The notes under the pieces were generated by a model that was not told the DNA's origin, ran no database searches, and saw only the letters and a list, made by a program, of their open reading frames with translations. DNA of 64,000 bases, from positions 186,001 to 250,000 of the forward strand of contig NZ_JOFX01000005.1 of the NCBI RefSeq assembly GCF_000719345.1, in the 5' to 3' direction. Made by a program: the position numbers and the translations under genes. Shown piece by piece: positions 8,198 through 15,802 of the stretch (position 1 is the first letter of the stretch; every line of letters starts with the position of its first letter). Source of the DNA: Streptomyces sp. NRRL F-2664. Its GTDB lineage: Bacteria; Actinomycetota; Actinomycetes; Streptomycetales; Streptomycetaceae.

Positions 8198-8973
8198 TTG
8201 AGCCTGCTCGACGCGAGGATGGACACCAGGTGCAGCACGGTCTGGAGCATCGCGATGGCCGCGAGGACGGCGACACCGACCCGGGACCAGTACAGGTCGC
8301 CGCGCATCTGGTCCAGGACGGCCAGCACCAGGATGAGCAGCGAGGCCTCGATGCCGAGGATCAGGCGGTGGAACTTCAGCGCGGCGGCCGCCCGGCGGGC
8401 GAGCGCCATGCCCTTGGCGCGCGGCTCGGCCGCGGCGTCCTTGACCACCGGCTTGCCGGCCTGGTGGCGGGCGACGCCGACGAGGTCCGTCTCGGCCTTG
8501 ATCAGGATGGCGCCGAGCCCCGCCAGGGTCCCGAGGAACGCCCACAGCCAGTCGGCTCCGCCGGTACCCCACAGGTCGGCGGCACGCAGGCCGAAGCCGA
8601 CCAGGACCGCCGCGTCGCACAGGTAGGCGCCGACCCGGTCGAGGTAGACCCCGGAGAGCGAGTACTGCTTCTTCCAGCGGGCGACCTCGCCGTCGACGCA
8701 GTCGAGGAGCAGGTACATCTGGACCGCGACCACGCCGAGGACGGCGCCCCAGATGCCCGGCACCAGCAGGGCGGGGAGCGCCAGGACGCCGGCGAGGGTC
8801 ATCAGGTAGGTCAGCTGGTTGGGGGTGACCTTGGTGGTGACCAGGACGCGGGTGATGCGCAGGGAGATCTCGCGCATGTAGAGGCGTCCGCCCCAGTGCT
8901 CGCCGCTGACCCGGTCCTTCACGCCCGCGGGGTGGACGACGGGCCTCAGTTCAGCTACGGATGGTCTTGGCAT
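8194..8973 (-). CDS. CDP-alcohol phosphatidyltransferase family protein with an altered active site
   Basis: 259-residue membrane enzyme that should transfer a phospho-alcohol from a CDP-activated donor. The family motif DxxDGxxAR(x8)GxxxDxxxD is seen as DCVDGEVAR...GVYLDRVGA: the first three Asp residues are present, but the fourth, which acts as catalytic base in characterised members, is Ala. Multiple hydrophobic helices follow (residues 65-110, 130-170, 205-255). It overlaps the G1P-dehydrogenase-like gene by 23 bp and the glycosyltransferase by 4 bp. The second CDP-alcohol transferase in this operon has the intact motif, so this one may use a different base, a different chemistry, or act as a partner subunit. 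Confidence 0.82.
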   Translation of the reverse strand: MPRPSVAELRPVVHPAGVKDRVSGEHWGGRLYMREISLRITRVLVTTKVTPNQLTYLMTLAGVLALPALLVPGIWGAVLGVVAVQMYLLLDCVDGEVARWKKQYSLSGVYLDRVGAYLCDAAVLVGFGLRAADLWGTGGADWLWAFLGTLAGLGAILIKAETDLVGVARHQAGKPVVKDAAAEPRAKGMALARRAAAALKFHRLILGIEASLLILVLAVLDQMRGDLYWSRVGVAVLAAIAMLQTVLHLVSILASSRLK

Positions 8974-10012
8974 AGTCGGCGTAAGCGTCCCTGATCTCGG
9001 CGGCGGACAGGTTGAGGTGCTCCAGGACGGTGAAGCGTCCGGGGCGGGTCTGGGGGGCGTACTCGACGGCCGCGACGAACTCGTCGATGCTGAAGCCGAT
9101 CTCCTCGGGCGCCACCGGCAGGCCGTGCCGGCGCAGCACCTCGACGAAGTGGCCGGCGGTGTCCGCGGCCCCGCGCAGGTGCATCGCGAAGGCCGCCCCG
9201 ATGCCGACCTGCTCGCCGTGGAGCGCGGAGCGCCCCGGGTACAGCAGGTCGAAGGCGTGGCTGATCTCGTGGCAGGCGCCCGACGACGGCCGGGAGTCCC
9301 CGCTGATCGACATGGCGATGCCGGACAGGACGAGCGCCTCCGACAGCACGGTGAGGAACGCGTCGTCGCCGCAGCCGCCGGGGTGGCGCAGCACGGACTC
9401 GCCCGCGGTCCGGGCCATGGCGGCGGCCAGGCCGTCGACGGGCTCGCCGGTGATCTCGTGCGAGAGCTCCCAGTCGGCGATCGCGGAGATGTTGGAGATC
9501 GCGTCGCCGATGCCGGCGCGGATGAACCGCACCGGGGCTTCCTTGATGACGTCGAGGTCGATCACCATGGCGATCGGGGTGGGGACGCCGTAGGAGCCGC
9601 GGCCGTTGTCGTTGTCCAGGATCGACACCGGCGAGCAGATGCCGTCGTGCGAGAGGTTGGTGGCGACGGCCACCATGGGCAGCCCGACCCGCGCCGCGGC
9701 GTACTTGGCCACGTCGATGATCTTGCCGCCGCCGAGCCCCACGACGGCGTCGTAGCGACGGCCCTTTATGTCGTCGGCCAGCTTGACCGCGGAGTCGATC
9801 GTGCCGTCGACGACGGCGTACCAGTCGGCGTGCGGCAGCACGGGCTCCAGCTTGGCGCGCAGTGCCACGCCGGAGCCCCCGCTGATCGCGATGGCCAGCT
9901 TGCCGGAGGCGGAGATCCGCTGGTCGGCCAGGAGGCCGGCCAGGTCGTCCATCGCCCCGCGGCCGATGTCGACGACGACGGGCGAGGGAATGAGCCTCGT
10001 CAGTACTGGCAT
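8951..10012 (-). CDS. Iron-containing alcohol dehydrogenase family, sn-glycerol-1-phosphate dehydrogenase-like
   Basis: 353-residue NAD(P)-dependent dehydrogenase of the Fe/Zn-ADH superfamily. The best match by motif is glycerol-1-phosphate dehydrogenase (EgsA/AraM): LGGGKIIDVAKYAA, then VATNLSHDGICSPVSI, GIGDAISN, CHEISHAFDLL and LHGEQVGIG. The metal ligands expected are the Asp of GIGD and the His of CHEISH and LHGEQ, all present. Such enzymes reduce dihydroxyacetone phosphate to sn-glycerol 1-phosphate. The neighbouring nucleotidyltransferase and CDP-alcohol transferases suggest that the product is activated with CTP and polymerised or attached to a lipid. The true substrate could also be another ketose phosphate. 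ATG at 10012 overlaps the upstream gene by 13 bp. Confidence 0.82.
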   Translation of the reverse strand: MPVLTRLIPSPVVVDIGRGAMDDLAGLLADQRISASGKLAIAISGGSGVALRAKLEPVLPHADWYAVVDGTIDSAVKLADDIKGRRYDAVVGLGGGKIIDVAKYAAARVGLPMVAVATNLSHDGICSPVSILDNDNGRGSYGVPTPIAMVIDLDVIKEAPVRFIRAGIGDAISNISAIADWELSHEITGEPVDGLAAAMARTAGESVLRHPGGCGDDAFLTVLSEALVLSGIAMSISGDSRPSSGACHEISHAFDLLYPGRSALHGEQVGIGAAFAMHLRGAADTAGHFVEVLRRHGLPVAPEEIGFSIDEFVAAVEYAPQTRPGRFTVLEHLNLSAAEIRDAYADYAKTIRS

Positions 10013-10752
10013 GCGATCGTCCGGCCCTTGGCGAGGTCGTCGTGGTTGTCGATCTCGACCCACTTGACGTCGCCGATGGGGGCCACGTCGACCGTGAAGC
10101 CGTCGTTGACGAGCTGCTGGTAGCCGTCCTCGTAGTAGAGGTCCGGGTCGCGCTCGAAGGTGGTCTTCAGCGCCTCGGCGAGGGCCTCGGCCGCCTCGGC
10201 CTCGATCAGGGTGACACCGATGTACTCGCCGGTGGCGTCGGCGGGGTCCATCAGCTTGGTGATCTTCCGGACGCCCTTGTCGCCGTCGACGACGACCTTC
10301 ATCTCTTCCTCGGCCAGGCTCTTGACCGTGTCGAGGGCGAGGATGATCTTCTGACCGTTGCCGCGGGCGGCGAGGAGGGTCTCCTCGACGGAGACCGGGT
10401 GGACGGTGTCGCCGTTGGCGAGGATCACACCGCGCGCCAGGACCTCACGCGCGCACCACAGGGAGTAGGCGTTGTTCCACTCCTCGGCCTTGTCGTTGTC
10501 GATCAGCGTGATCTTGAGGCCGTACTTGGCCTCCAGCGCGGCCTGGCGCGCGTAGACGGCCTCCTTGCGGTAGCCGACGACGATCGCGACCTCGGTGAGG
10601 CCGACCGCGGCGAAGTTGCCGAGGGTCAGGTCGAGGACGGTCAGGCTCTCCTCGTCGCCCTCGGGGCCGACGGGCACGAGGGCCTTGGGCAGGGTGTCGG
10701 TGTAGGGACGCAGGCGGCGTCCCGCACCGGCAGCGAGGACAAGGCCGATCAT
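10000..10752 (-). CDS. Sugar/alcohol-phosphate nucleotidyltransferase (inositol-1-phosphate cytidylyltransferase-like)
   Basis: 250-residue nucleotidyltransferase with the signature LAAGAGRRLRPYTDTLPKALVPV at the N-terminus and the metal-binding ANGDTVHP (about residue 113). NAYSLWCAR near residue 90 is like archaeal CTP:inositol-1-phosphate cytidylyltransferases and phosphocholine cytidylyltransferases. A CDP-alcohol product would feed the two CDP-alcohol transferases of the same operon; this functional link is inference. The ATG at 10752 has AAGGAG nearby and overlaps the upstream stop as ATGA. CTP versus another NTP cannot be decided by eye. Confidence 0.85.
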   Translation of the reverse strand: MIGLVLAAGAGRRLRPYTDTLPKALVPVGPEGDEESLTVLDLTLGNFAAVGLTEVAIVVGYRKEAVYARQAALEAKYGLKITLIDNDKAEEWNNAYSLWCAREVLARGVILANGDTVHPVSVEETLLAARGNGQKIILALDTVKSLAEEEMKVVVDGDKGVRKITKLMDPADATGEYIGVTLIEAEAAEALAEALKTTFERDPDLYYEDGYQQLVNDGFTVDVAPIGDVKWVEIDNHDDLAKGRTIACQY

Positions 10753-12536
10753 GCTGGTTCTCCTTCGTCATGTACGGCGGGTGCCCCGGAGGAGACCCAG
10801 AAGCGGATGCTCTCCACGAGCACCACGAGTGCCACGAACACGGCCAGGGCCGTGAGCGCGACGGGGAAGTCCGATGCGCGGTCCGCGAGGACGGCGGCGA
10901 GGACCGCGGCCAGCAGGACCCGGCCCTCGTGGCCGCCGATCGTCCGCACCAGCCAGTGCGGGGGCGCGCCGGTGCCGCCGCGGATGCGGTACACCGTGTC
11001 GTAGTGATGGTAGGCGACCGCCGCGATCAGGCCGAATGCCGCCGGGAGGGCCCCGGGGACGTCCGCCCGGGCGGCGAGCGCGAGGACCGTCACGTACTCG
11101 GCCGCGCGGAACAGCGGCGGGATCAGCCAGTCGAGCGCGCCCTTGAGGGGGGCGGCGACGGCCAGGCCGGCGGTCACGGCGTAGGCCACCGCGACCGCGA
11201 TCAGCCACGGGTCGCCGAAGGGGAGGTACAGGGCGGCAGCGGTCATCAGCGCGGCGCCGACGGCGGCGGCGTAGACCGAACCGAAGGAGCCGGCCCGGCC
11301 CCGCAGCAGCCGGGCCTGCAGTTCGGCGATCGGGCCGGAGTCGGCGAGGTCGGCCAGCGCCTGGGCGGCTCGGTCGGTGCGCCGGGCCGTGCGGGTCAGC
11401 GAGCGCAGCACCCGGCCGGCGGTGGTGTAGAGCGCGCCGAAGGCGCAGCCGGCGATCAGGGCGTAGAAGACGATCCGCGGTGTGGTGAAGGCGGTCAGGA
11501 CCGCGATCATGGCCCAGCGCTCGCCGATCGGCAGGATGATCATCCGCCGGACCCAGACCGTCCAGCCGACGCTGTCGAGCCGGTCCGAGAGGGCGGCCGT
11601 CGGGCTGGTGTTGGCGGTGGCGTCGTGGTTCGCCTCGTTGAAGGAGAAGTCCACGACGTGCCGGCAGGTCATGAGGATCATGGCGCCGAGGGCGAGGCCC
11701 CAGACGTCGTCCCCGTTGCGGGCGGCGCCGAGCGCGAGGCCCGCGTAGAAGGAGTACTCCTTGGCCCGGTCGAAGGTGGCGTCGAGCCAGGCGCCCATCG
11801 TGGAGTACTGCAGGGAGTAGCGGGCGAGCTGCCCGTCGGTGCAGTCGAGCACGAAGGAGACGATGAGCAGCACACCGGCTGCGACGTAGCCCCAGCGCTC
11901 GCCGGTGGCGGCGCAGCCGGCCGCGATCAGCGCGGTGATCAGCGAGGCGGTGGTGACCTGGTTCGGGGTCAGGCCGCGGCGCGCGCACCAGCGGGCGATG
12001 TAGCGCGAGTAGGGGCTGATGCAGAAGGTGGTGAAGAAACCGTCGCGGGATTTCACGGCGGAGCGCAGCCGCACGGCCTCCTCGTCCACGGCGGCGACGG
12101 CGGCGGAGGCCGCCGCGCGCTCGTCGGCGTCGGCGGGGACGGCGGCGACCAGGCTGCCGAGCTCGGGCCGCTGGACGGCGGTGCCGGTGGCCTCGACGGC
12201 GGCGGCCAGCCGGTCGGCGTAGGGGCCGGACTCGTGGGCGCCCTCGGTGGCCACGGCCTTGTCGAGGGCCTCGCGGGCGCCCGCCTGTACGGAGAGGGCG
12301 CCGGTGACGGCGCAGGCGTCGAAGCGCGGGTCGGTCAGGGCGAGCCGCAGGGCGTGCACGTGCCCGACGAAGGCACTGTCCACGACGGCCACCCGCTGGT
12401 CGGCGGGTACGCCGGCCAGTGCGGCGGCGGCGTCCTGGGGACCGGCGGCCGGGCGCACCTCGAAGCCGAGGGAGCGGAGCTCGTCCGCGAGCGGCGATCC
12501 GGGGACCGGCAGGCCGGTGAGGATGACGGTCGGCAG
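10749..12536 (-). CDS. CDP-alcohol transferase fused to N-terminal Rossmann-like and C-terminal membrane domains (DUF5941-type)
   Basis: 595 residues if started at the CTG at 12536. Residues 1-140 look like a small nucleotidyltransferase-like or Rossmann domain (LPTVILTGLPVPGSPLADEL). Residues about 175-400 form a CDP-alcohol phosphotransferase with the intact motif DCTDGQLAR...GAWLDATFDR. The C-terminal ~170 residues are a hydrophobic domain (ALYLPFGDPW onward) that I associate with DUF5941. The first in-frame ATG/GTG (GTG 12458) would cut off the start of the N-terminal domain, while AAGGAG lies 9 nt before CTG 12536, and the frame is closed by TGA just upstream. First gene of the polymer operon. 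Confidence 0.75.
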   Translation of the reverse strand: MPTVILTGLPVPGSPLADELRSLGFEVRPAAGPQDAAAALAGVPADQRVAVVDSAFVGHVHALRLALTDPRFDACAVTGALSVQAGAREALDKAVATEGAHESGPYADRLAAAVEATGTAVQRPELGSLVAAVPADADERAAASAAVAAVDEEAVRLRSAVKSRDGFFTTFCISPYSRYIARWCARRGLTPNQVTTASLITALIAAGCAATGERWGYVAAGVLLIVSFVLDCTDGQLARYSLQYSTMGAWLDATFDRAKEYSFYAGLALGAARNGDDVWGLALGAMILMTCRHVVDFSFNEANHDATANTSPTAALSDRLDSVGWTVWVRRMIILPIGERWAMIAVLTAFTTPRIVFYALIAGCAFGALYTTAGRVLRSLTRTARRTDRAAQALADLADSGPIAELQARLLRGRAGSFGSVYAAAVGAALMTAAALYLPFGDPWLIAVAVAYAVTAGLAVAAPLKGALDWLIPPLFRAAEYVTVLALAARADVPGALPAAFGLIAAVAYHHYDTVYRIRGGTGAPPHWLVRTIGGHEGRVLLAAVLAAVLADRASDFPVALTALAVFVALVVLVESIRFWVSSGAPAVHDEGEPA

Positions 12537-12778
12537 ACGAACTCACTCCTTGAAACGGGTTGCGAACGGGCGCGCCCGTGGGGCGGCGGCACGTCGGCAG
12601 AGGCTATCGGATGAATGGAAGCAGGGGTTCATCACCCGTTCACGCCCCGACGAGCCGCATATCCGGGCTCCGGGCCGGGTCGCGATCATCATCGGTGATC
12701 ACGACGCGCTACCACAAACGGCGCGGATGTTACGGTGGACACGCCCCTGAAGGTGTCGAGCGGTATGGAGGTGGGTTG
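12537..12778. promoter_or_regulatory. Divergent intergenic region between polymer operon and methyltransferase leader
   Basis: Holds the promoters of both divergent units. It has A/T-rich patches (12605-12640 and 12700-12735) unlike the flanking genes; GTTACGGT near 12729-12736 is a possible -10 for the plus-strand leader. I see no convincing -35 element and no other gene here. Confidence 0.35.
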
Positions 12779-12859
12779 ATGACCGTCGCAGTGGTCGCGG
12801 CCGTGCGCTGCGAACTCCGGTACATCCCCCTTTCCCTCCGGGCGACCGGCCGGGCCTGA
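12779..12859 (+). CDS. Possible 26-residue leader peptide upstream of the methyltransferase fusion
   Basis: A short frame, MTVAVVAAVRCELRYIPL and eight more residues, starting at ATG 12779 with a good ribosome-binding site (GGAGG, 7 nt spacing). It ends 67 nt before the TTG start of the methyltransferase-GNAT gene. Between the two lie nested inverted repeats (12869-12875 with 12899-12905; CCGGGG/CCCCGG at 12881-12894). The layout of a well-translated peptide, a hairpin and a weak-start gene is like an attenuator, but codon bias in 26 codons is weak evidence. Confidence 0.35.
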   Translation: MTVAVVAAVRCELRYIPLSLRATGRA

Positions 12860-12868
12860 TCCACCGTT

Positions 12869-12905
12869 CTCCGGCGTCCGCCGGGGACCCCCGGATCGGC
12901 CGGAG
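12869..12905 (+). promoter_or_regulatory. Nested hairpins in the methyltransferase leader
   Basis: CTCCGGC (12869-12875) pairs with GCCGGAG (12899-12905), enclosing CCGGGG/CCCCGG (12881-12886, 12889-12894). The structure ends about 21 nt before the TTG start and could sequester or expose its AGGG ribosome-binding site. Confidence 0.35.
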
Positions 12906-12926
12906 CCCCTTTTCCCAGGGTTCACG

Positions 12927-14237
12927 TTGACCGACAACCTGCACGACACCGACCACAACGCCTTCTTCGAGGCGTTCCTCACCCTCCACCACGGGCTGCC
13001 CCGGCAGGCGCCGGGCTCCGACGCCAGCACCCGCCGCCTGCTCTCGCTGTGCGGACCGCTGCCCGCCCGGCCCCGCGTCCTGGACCTGGGCTGCGGCCCG
13101 GGCCGCAGCGCGCTGCTGCTCGCCGCCGAGGCGGGCGCAAGCGCTCCGGGCGGCGGCGCCGAGGTGACCGCCGTCGACCTGCACGCCCCCTTCCTCGACG
13201 AGCTCCGGGCGGCCGCCGCCGCCCGCGGGCTCGCCGACCGCGTCCGCGCGGTCCAGGCGGACATGAACGCGCTCCCCGCCGGGGAGGTCGAGGACGGCTC
13301 CTTCGACCTCGTCTGGGCGGAGGGCTCCGCCTACATCCTGGGCTTCGACACCGCCCTCGCGCGGTGGAAGCGGCTGCTCGCGCCCGGCGGCACGCTCGTG
13401 CTGACCGAGTGCGAGTGGACGGTCGACGAGCCGTCCGCCGGGGCGCGCGCCTTCTGGGACCCGCAGTACCCGCTGCGTTCCACCGCCGGCAACGTCGCGG
13501 CCGCGCGGGCCGCCGGCTACCGGGTGCTCGGGATCCACCACCTGCCCGGCTCGGACTGGGACGAGTACTACGGCCCGCTCGCCGAGCGGGTCCGCGACCG
13601 GGACGGCGACGGCTCCCCCGCGATGGCGCGGGCCGTGGCCGCCACCCGCGAGGAGCTCGACGTACGGGCCCGCCACGGGCACGAGTACGGCTATACGGGC
13701 TACGTCCTGCAGCCGGTGGAGGCCTCCGGCGGCGACGCCTGGCCGGCCCGGCCGGAGACCGCGGCGGACGCCCCCGCCGTGCGGGCGGTCCACCTGGCAG
13801 CCTTCGAGACCCCGCTGGAGGCGGATCTCGTGGATGCGCTGCGCGCGGACGGCTCCTGGCTGCCGGGGCTGTCGTACGTGGCCGAGGCCCCCGACGGGTC
13901 GGTCGCGGCGCACGCCCTGCTCACCCGGTGCGAGGTCGGCGGCGCTGCGGCACTGGCGCTGGCGCCGGTGGCCGTCGATCCGGCGTACCAGCGCTCGGGG
14001 GCGGGTACCGCGGTCGTGCGGGCGCTGCTCGCGGCGGCCGGGGAGCGGGGCGAGTCGCTGGTGCTGGTCCTCGGGCATCCGGCCTACTATCCGCGCTTCG
14101 GTTTCGTCCCGGCGTCGCGGTTCGGGATCCGGGCGCCCTTCGAGGCTCCGGACGAGGCCGTGATGGCGCTGGTGCTGGACGGCTCCGTCCCGGTCCCTGC
14201 GGGCACGATCGCGTATCCGGCCCCGTTCGGAGTCTGA
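12927..14237 (+). CDS. SAM-dependent methyltransferase fused to a GNAT acetyltransferase
   Basis: 436 residues. Residues 1-265 are a class I methyltransferase with motif I VLDLGCGPGRSALLL (about 51-65), an acidic motif II AVDLH and a motif IV-like FDLVWAEG. Residues 270-436 are a GNAT domain close to YhbS-type acetyltransferases: APVAVDPAYQRSGAGTAVV is the acetyl-CoA loop and HPAYYPRFGFVPASRFGI is the hallmark C-terminal stretch. The start is TTG at 12927 after a weak AGGG. Substrates are unknown; the methyltransferase half is of the broad small-molecule type. The fused arrangement suggests sequential or alternative modification of one substrate, but it could be simple gene fusion. Confidence 0.85.
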   Translation: MTDNLHDTDHNAFFEAFLTLHHGLPRQAPGSDASTRRLLSLCGPLPARPRVLDLGCGPGRSALLLAAEAGASAPGGGAEVTAVDLHAPFLDELRAAAAARGLADRVRAVQADMNALPAGEVEDGSFDLVWAEGSAYILGFDTALARWKRLLAPGGTLVLTECEWTVDEPSAGARAFWDPQYPLRSTAGNVAAARAAGYRVLGIHHLPGSDWDEYYGPLAERVRDRDGDGSPAMARAVAATREELDVRARHGHEYGYTGYVLQPVEASGGDAWPARPETAADAPAVRAVHLAAFETPLEADLVDALRADGSWLPGLSYVAEAPDGSVAAHALLTRCEVGGAAALALAPVAVDPAYQRSGAGTAVVRALLAAAGERGESLVLVLGHPAYYPRFGFVPASRFGIRAPFEAPDEAVMALVLDGSVPVPAGTIAYPAPFGV

Positions 14238-14259
14238 CGCGCGGACGCCTGGTGACGTG

Positions 14260-14295
14260 GTCCGCCCCCCTCCTAGCACGCGGCGGGGGGCGGAC
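14260..14295 (+). terminator. Intrinsic terminator after the methyltransferase-GNAT gene
   Basis: Perfect 11-bp stem GTCCGCCCCCC / GGGGGGCGGAC with a 14-nt loop, beginning 23 bp after the stop codon. Confidence 0.8.
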
Positions 14296-14373
14296 ATGCG
14301 CGGATGTCCGAAGTGGGGACAAGCCTCTTTTGTACGGCAGACTGAAGGCCGAAGTCCGAAGCGAAGGATGGGT

Positions 14374-14973
14374 ATGCCGACCACACCAGCCACCGCCGCG
14401 AACAGCGCGTCCCACGGCACCGGTACTCAAGAACCGATCATGCTCGAACTGGTCGACGAGTCCGGCAACACCATCGGCACGGCGGAGAAGCTCTCCGCCC
14501 ATCAGGCTCCCGGGCAGCTGCACCGGGCCTTCTCCGTGTTCCTTTTCGACGAGCAGGGCCGTCTGCTGCTGCAGCAGCGGGCCCTCGGGAAGTACCACTC
14601 CCCCGGCGTCTGGTCGAACACCTGTTGCGGCCACCCGTACCCCGGGGAGTCGCCGTTCGCGGCGGCGGCCCGGCGGACCCACGAGGAGCTGGGGCTGTCG
14701 CCGTCGCTGCTCGCGCAGGCGGGGACGGTGCGCTACAACCACCCGGACCCCGCGTCGGGCCTCGTGGAGCAGGAGTTCAATCACCTGTTCGTGGGACTTG
14801 CGCAGTCCGCCGTGCGGCCGGACCCGGAGGAGGTCGAGGACACCGCCTTCGTCACCGCGGAGGAGCTGGCGAAGCGGCACGCCGAGGTGCCGTTCTCGGC
14901 CTGGTTCATGACCGTGCTGGACGCTGCGCGGCCGGCGATCCGCGAGCTGACCGGCGACGCGGCGGGCTGGTAG
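14374..14973 (+). CDS. idi: Isopentenyl-diphosphate delta-isomerase, type I
   Basis: 199-residue Nudix-fold isomerase interconverting isopentenyl and dimethylallyl diphosphate, feeding isoprenoid synthesis including the hopanoid operon nearby. Visible hallmarks: LHRAFSVFLF, SPGVWSNTCCGHPYPGE with the catalytic Cys, RRTHEELGL (Nudix helix) and VEQEFNHLFVG with the second catalytic Glu, ending in FSAWFMTVL. I start at ATG 14374 (AAGGA 6 nt upstream); the first ~25 residues are a variable tail. The 78 bp before it have no other gene. Confidence 0.95.
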   Translation: MPTTPATAANSASHGTGTQEPIMLELVDESGNTIGTAEKLSAHQAPGQLHRAFSVFLFDEQGRLLLQQRALGKYHSPGVWSNTCCGHPYPGESPFAAAARRTHEELGLSPSLLAQAGTVRYNHPDPASGLVEQEFNHLFVGLAQSAVRPDPEEVEDTAFVTAEELAKRHAEVPFSAWFMTVLDAARPAIRELTGDAAGW

Positions 14974-15063
14974 CGCTTACGCCGTCCCGGCTGCCCCGCG
15001 GTCTCCGGCGCTCCTGCCGTCGCGCCGGCCCGTCCCGGCTTCGCCGCCCCGGCCGTCAGCCGC

Positions 15064-15597
15064 TCAGCGCGGGGTCGGCGGGGCGGCGAGCGGGAGGGCC
15101 GCCCAGATGACCTTGCCGCCGGTCGAGGTGTGTTCGACGTCGCAGACCCCGCCGGACTCCAGGGTGATCTCGCGGACCAGGAGCAGGCCGCGGCCTCCGG
15201 TCTGGCCGAAGTCGGCCTCCAGCGCCTTGGGGCGGTAGGGGTGGTTGTCCTCGACGGCGACCCGCACCCACTCACGGCCGATGGCGACCTCGACGGCCAC
15301 TTCGGGCGAGAGCAGGGCGGCGTGCCGGACCGAGTTCGTCACGAGTTCGGAGACGATCAGGAGCAGGGCGTACACGAGGTCCTGATGGGCCGGCACCCCC
15401 TGGCGCCCGAGCAGGTCCCGGACGGCCCGGCGGGCCTGCGGAACGGATTCTTCAACGGCGGGAGCGGTGAACCTCCATACACCCTCGTACGCGAGGGGGT
15501 GGTGGGCCGGGGCCCCCGGGGCCCCCTCCGCGGCTTGTGGGCCGCTCCCGCTGGCGTCCATCTTCCGGCCCCCGTCTTCACGCTCGATCGTCTCCAC
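15064..15597 (-). CDS. Anti-sigma-factor-type ATP-binding protein (HATPase_c_2)
   Basis: 177-residue RsbW/SpoIIAB-like GHKL ATPase domain, one of the many such single-domain proteins in Streptomyces. N-box ELVTNSVRHA (about residue 85), G1 box VEDNHP and G2 box GQTGGRGLLLVREI are visible. The first ~45 residues are Gly/Ala/Pro-rich and probably disordered. No sigma factor, anti-anti-sigma factor or phosphatase gene is adjacent, so the partner is unknown. GTG at 15597 gives the longest frame; ATG 15561 (MDASGSG) is an alternative. Confidence 0.85.
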   Translation of the reverse strand: METIEREDGGRKMDASGSGPQAAEGAPGAPAHHPLAYEGVWRFTAPAVEESVPQARRAVRDLLGRQGVPAHQDLVYALLLIVSELVTNSVRHAALLSPEVAVEVAIGREWVRVAVEDNHPYRPKALEADFGQTGGRGLLLVREITLESGGVCDVEHTSTGGKVIWAALPLAAPPTPR

Positions 15598-15635
15598 GCG
15601 ACAAGAGTGGTGAAGGGGCGGGTGCGGCCCGGACT

Positions 15636-15652
15636 GCTGACCAGAAGTCAGC
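15636..15652. promoter_or_regulatory. Inverted repeat in the 15598-15802 divergent intergenic region
   Basis: GCTGAC-CAGAA-GTCAGC, perfect 6-bp arms, 39 bp upstream of the anti-sigma-type gene. On the complement a TAGGCG -10-like element (about 15653-15658) adjoins it, so it could be an operator over the transcription start. Confidence 0.35.
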
Positions 15653-15802
15653 GCCTATCGGACACTTTCTGACCATTGGCTTATGACGGCGTCAGTTGTT
15701 GTCTGTTCCTGATCTTCTCGCCGCAACCGTGCCTGCCGCCGGGGCATCGCGCGGCGGACTCCTCCGATCAGCGGATCGAACGCCCGGGATAGCATCCGGC
15801 GC

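Noticed and set aside
10768..12546. Frame from GTG 12546 with an apparently ideal ribosome-binding site
   Set aside because: It is shifted relative to the CDP-alcohol transferase motifs and encodes an Arg-rich artefact; the AAGGAG is better assigned to CTG 12536.
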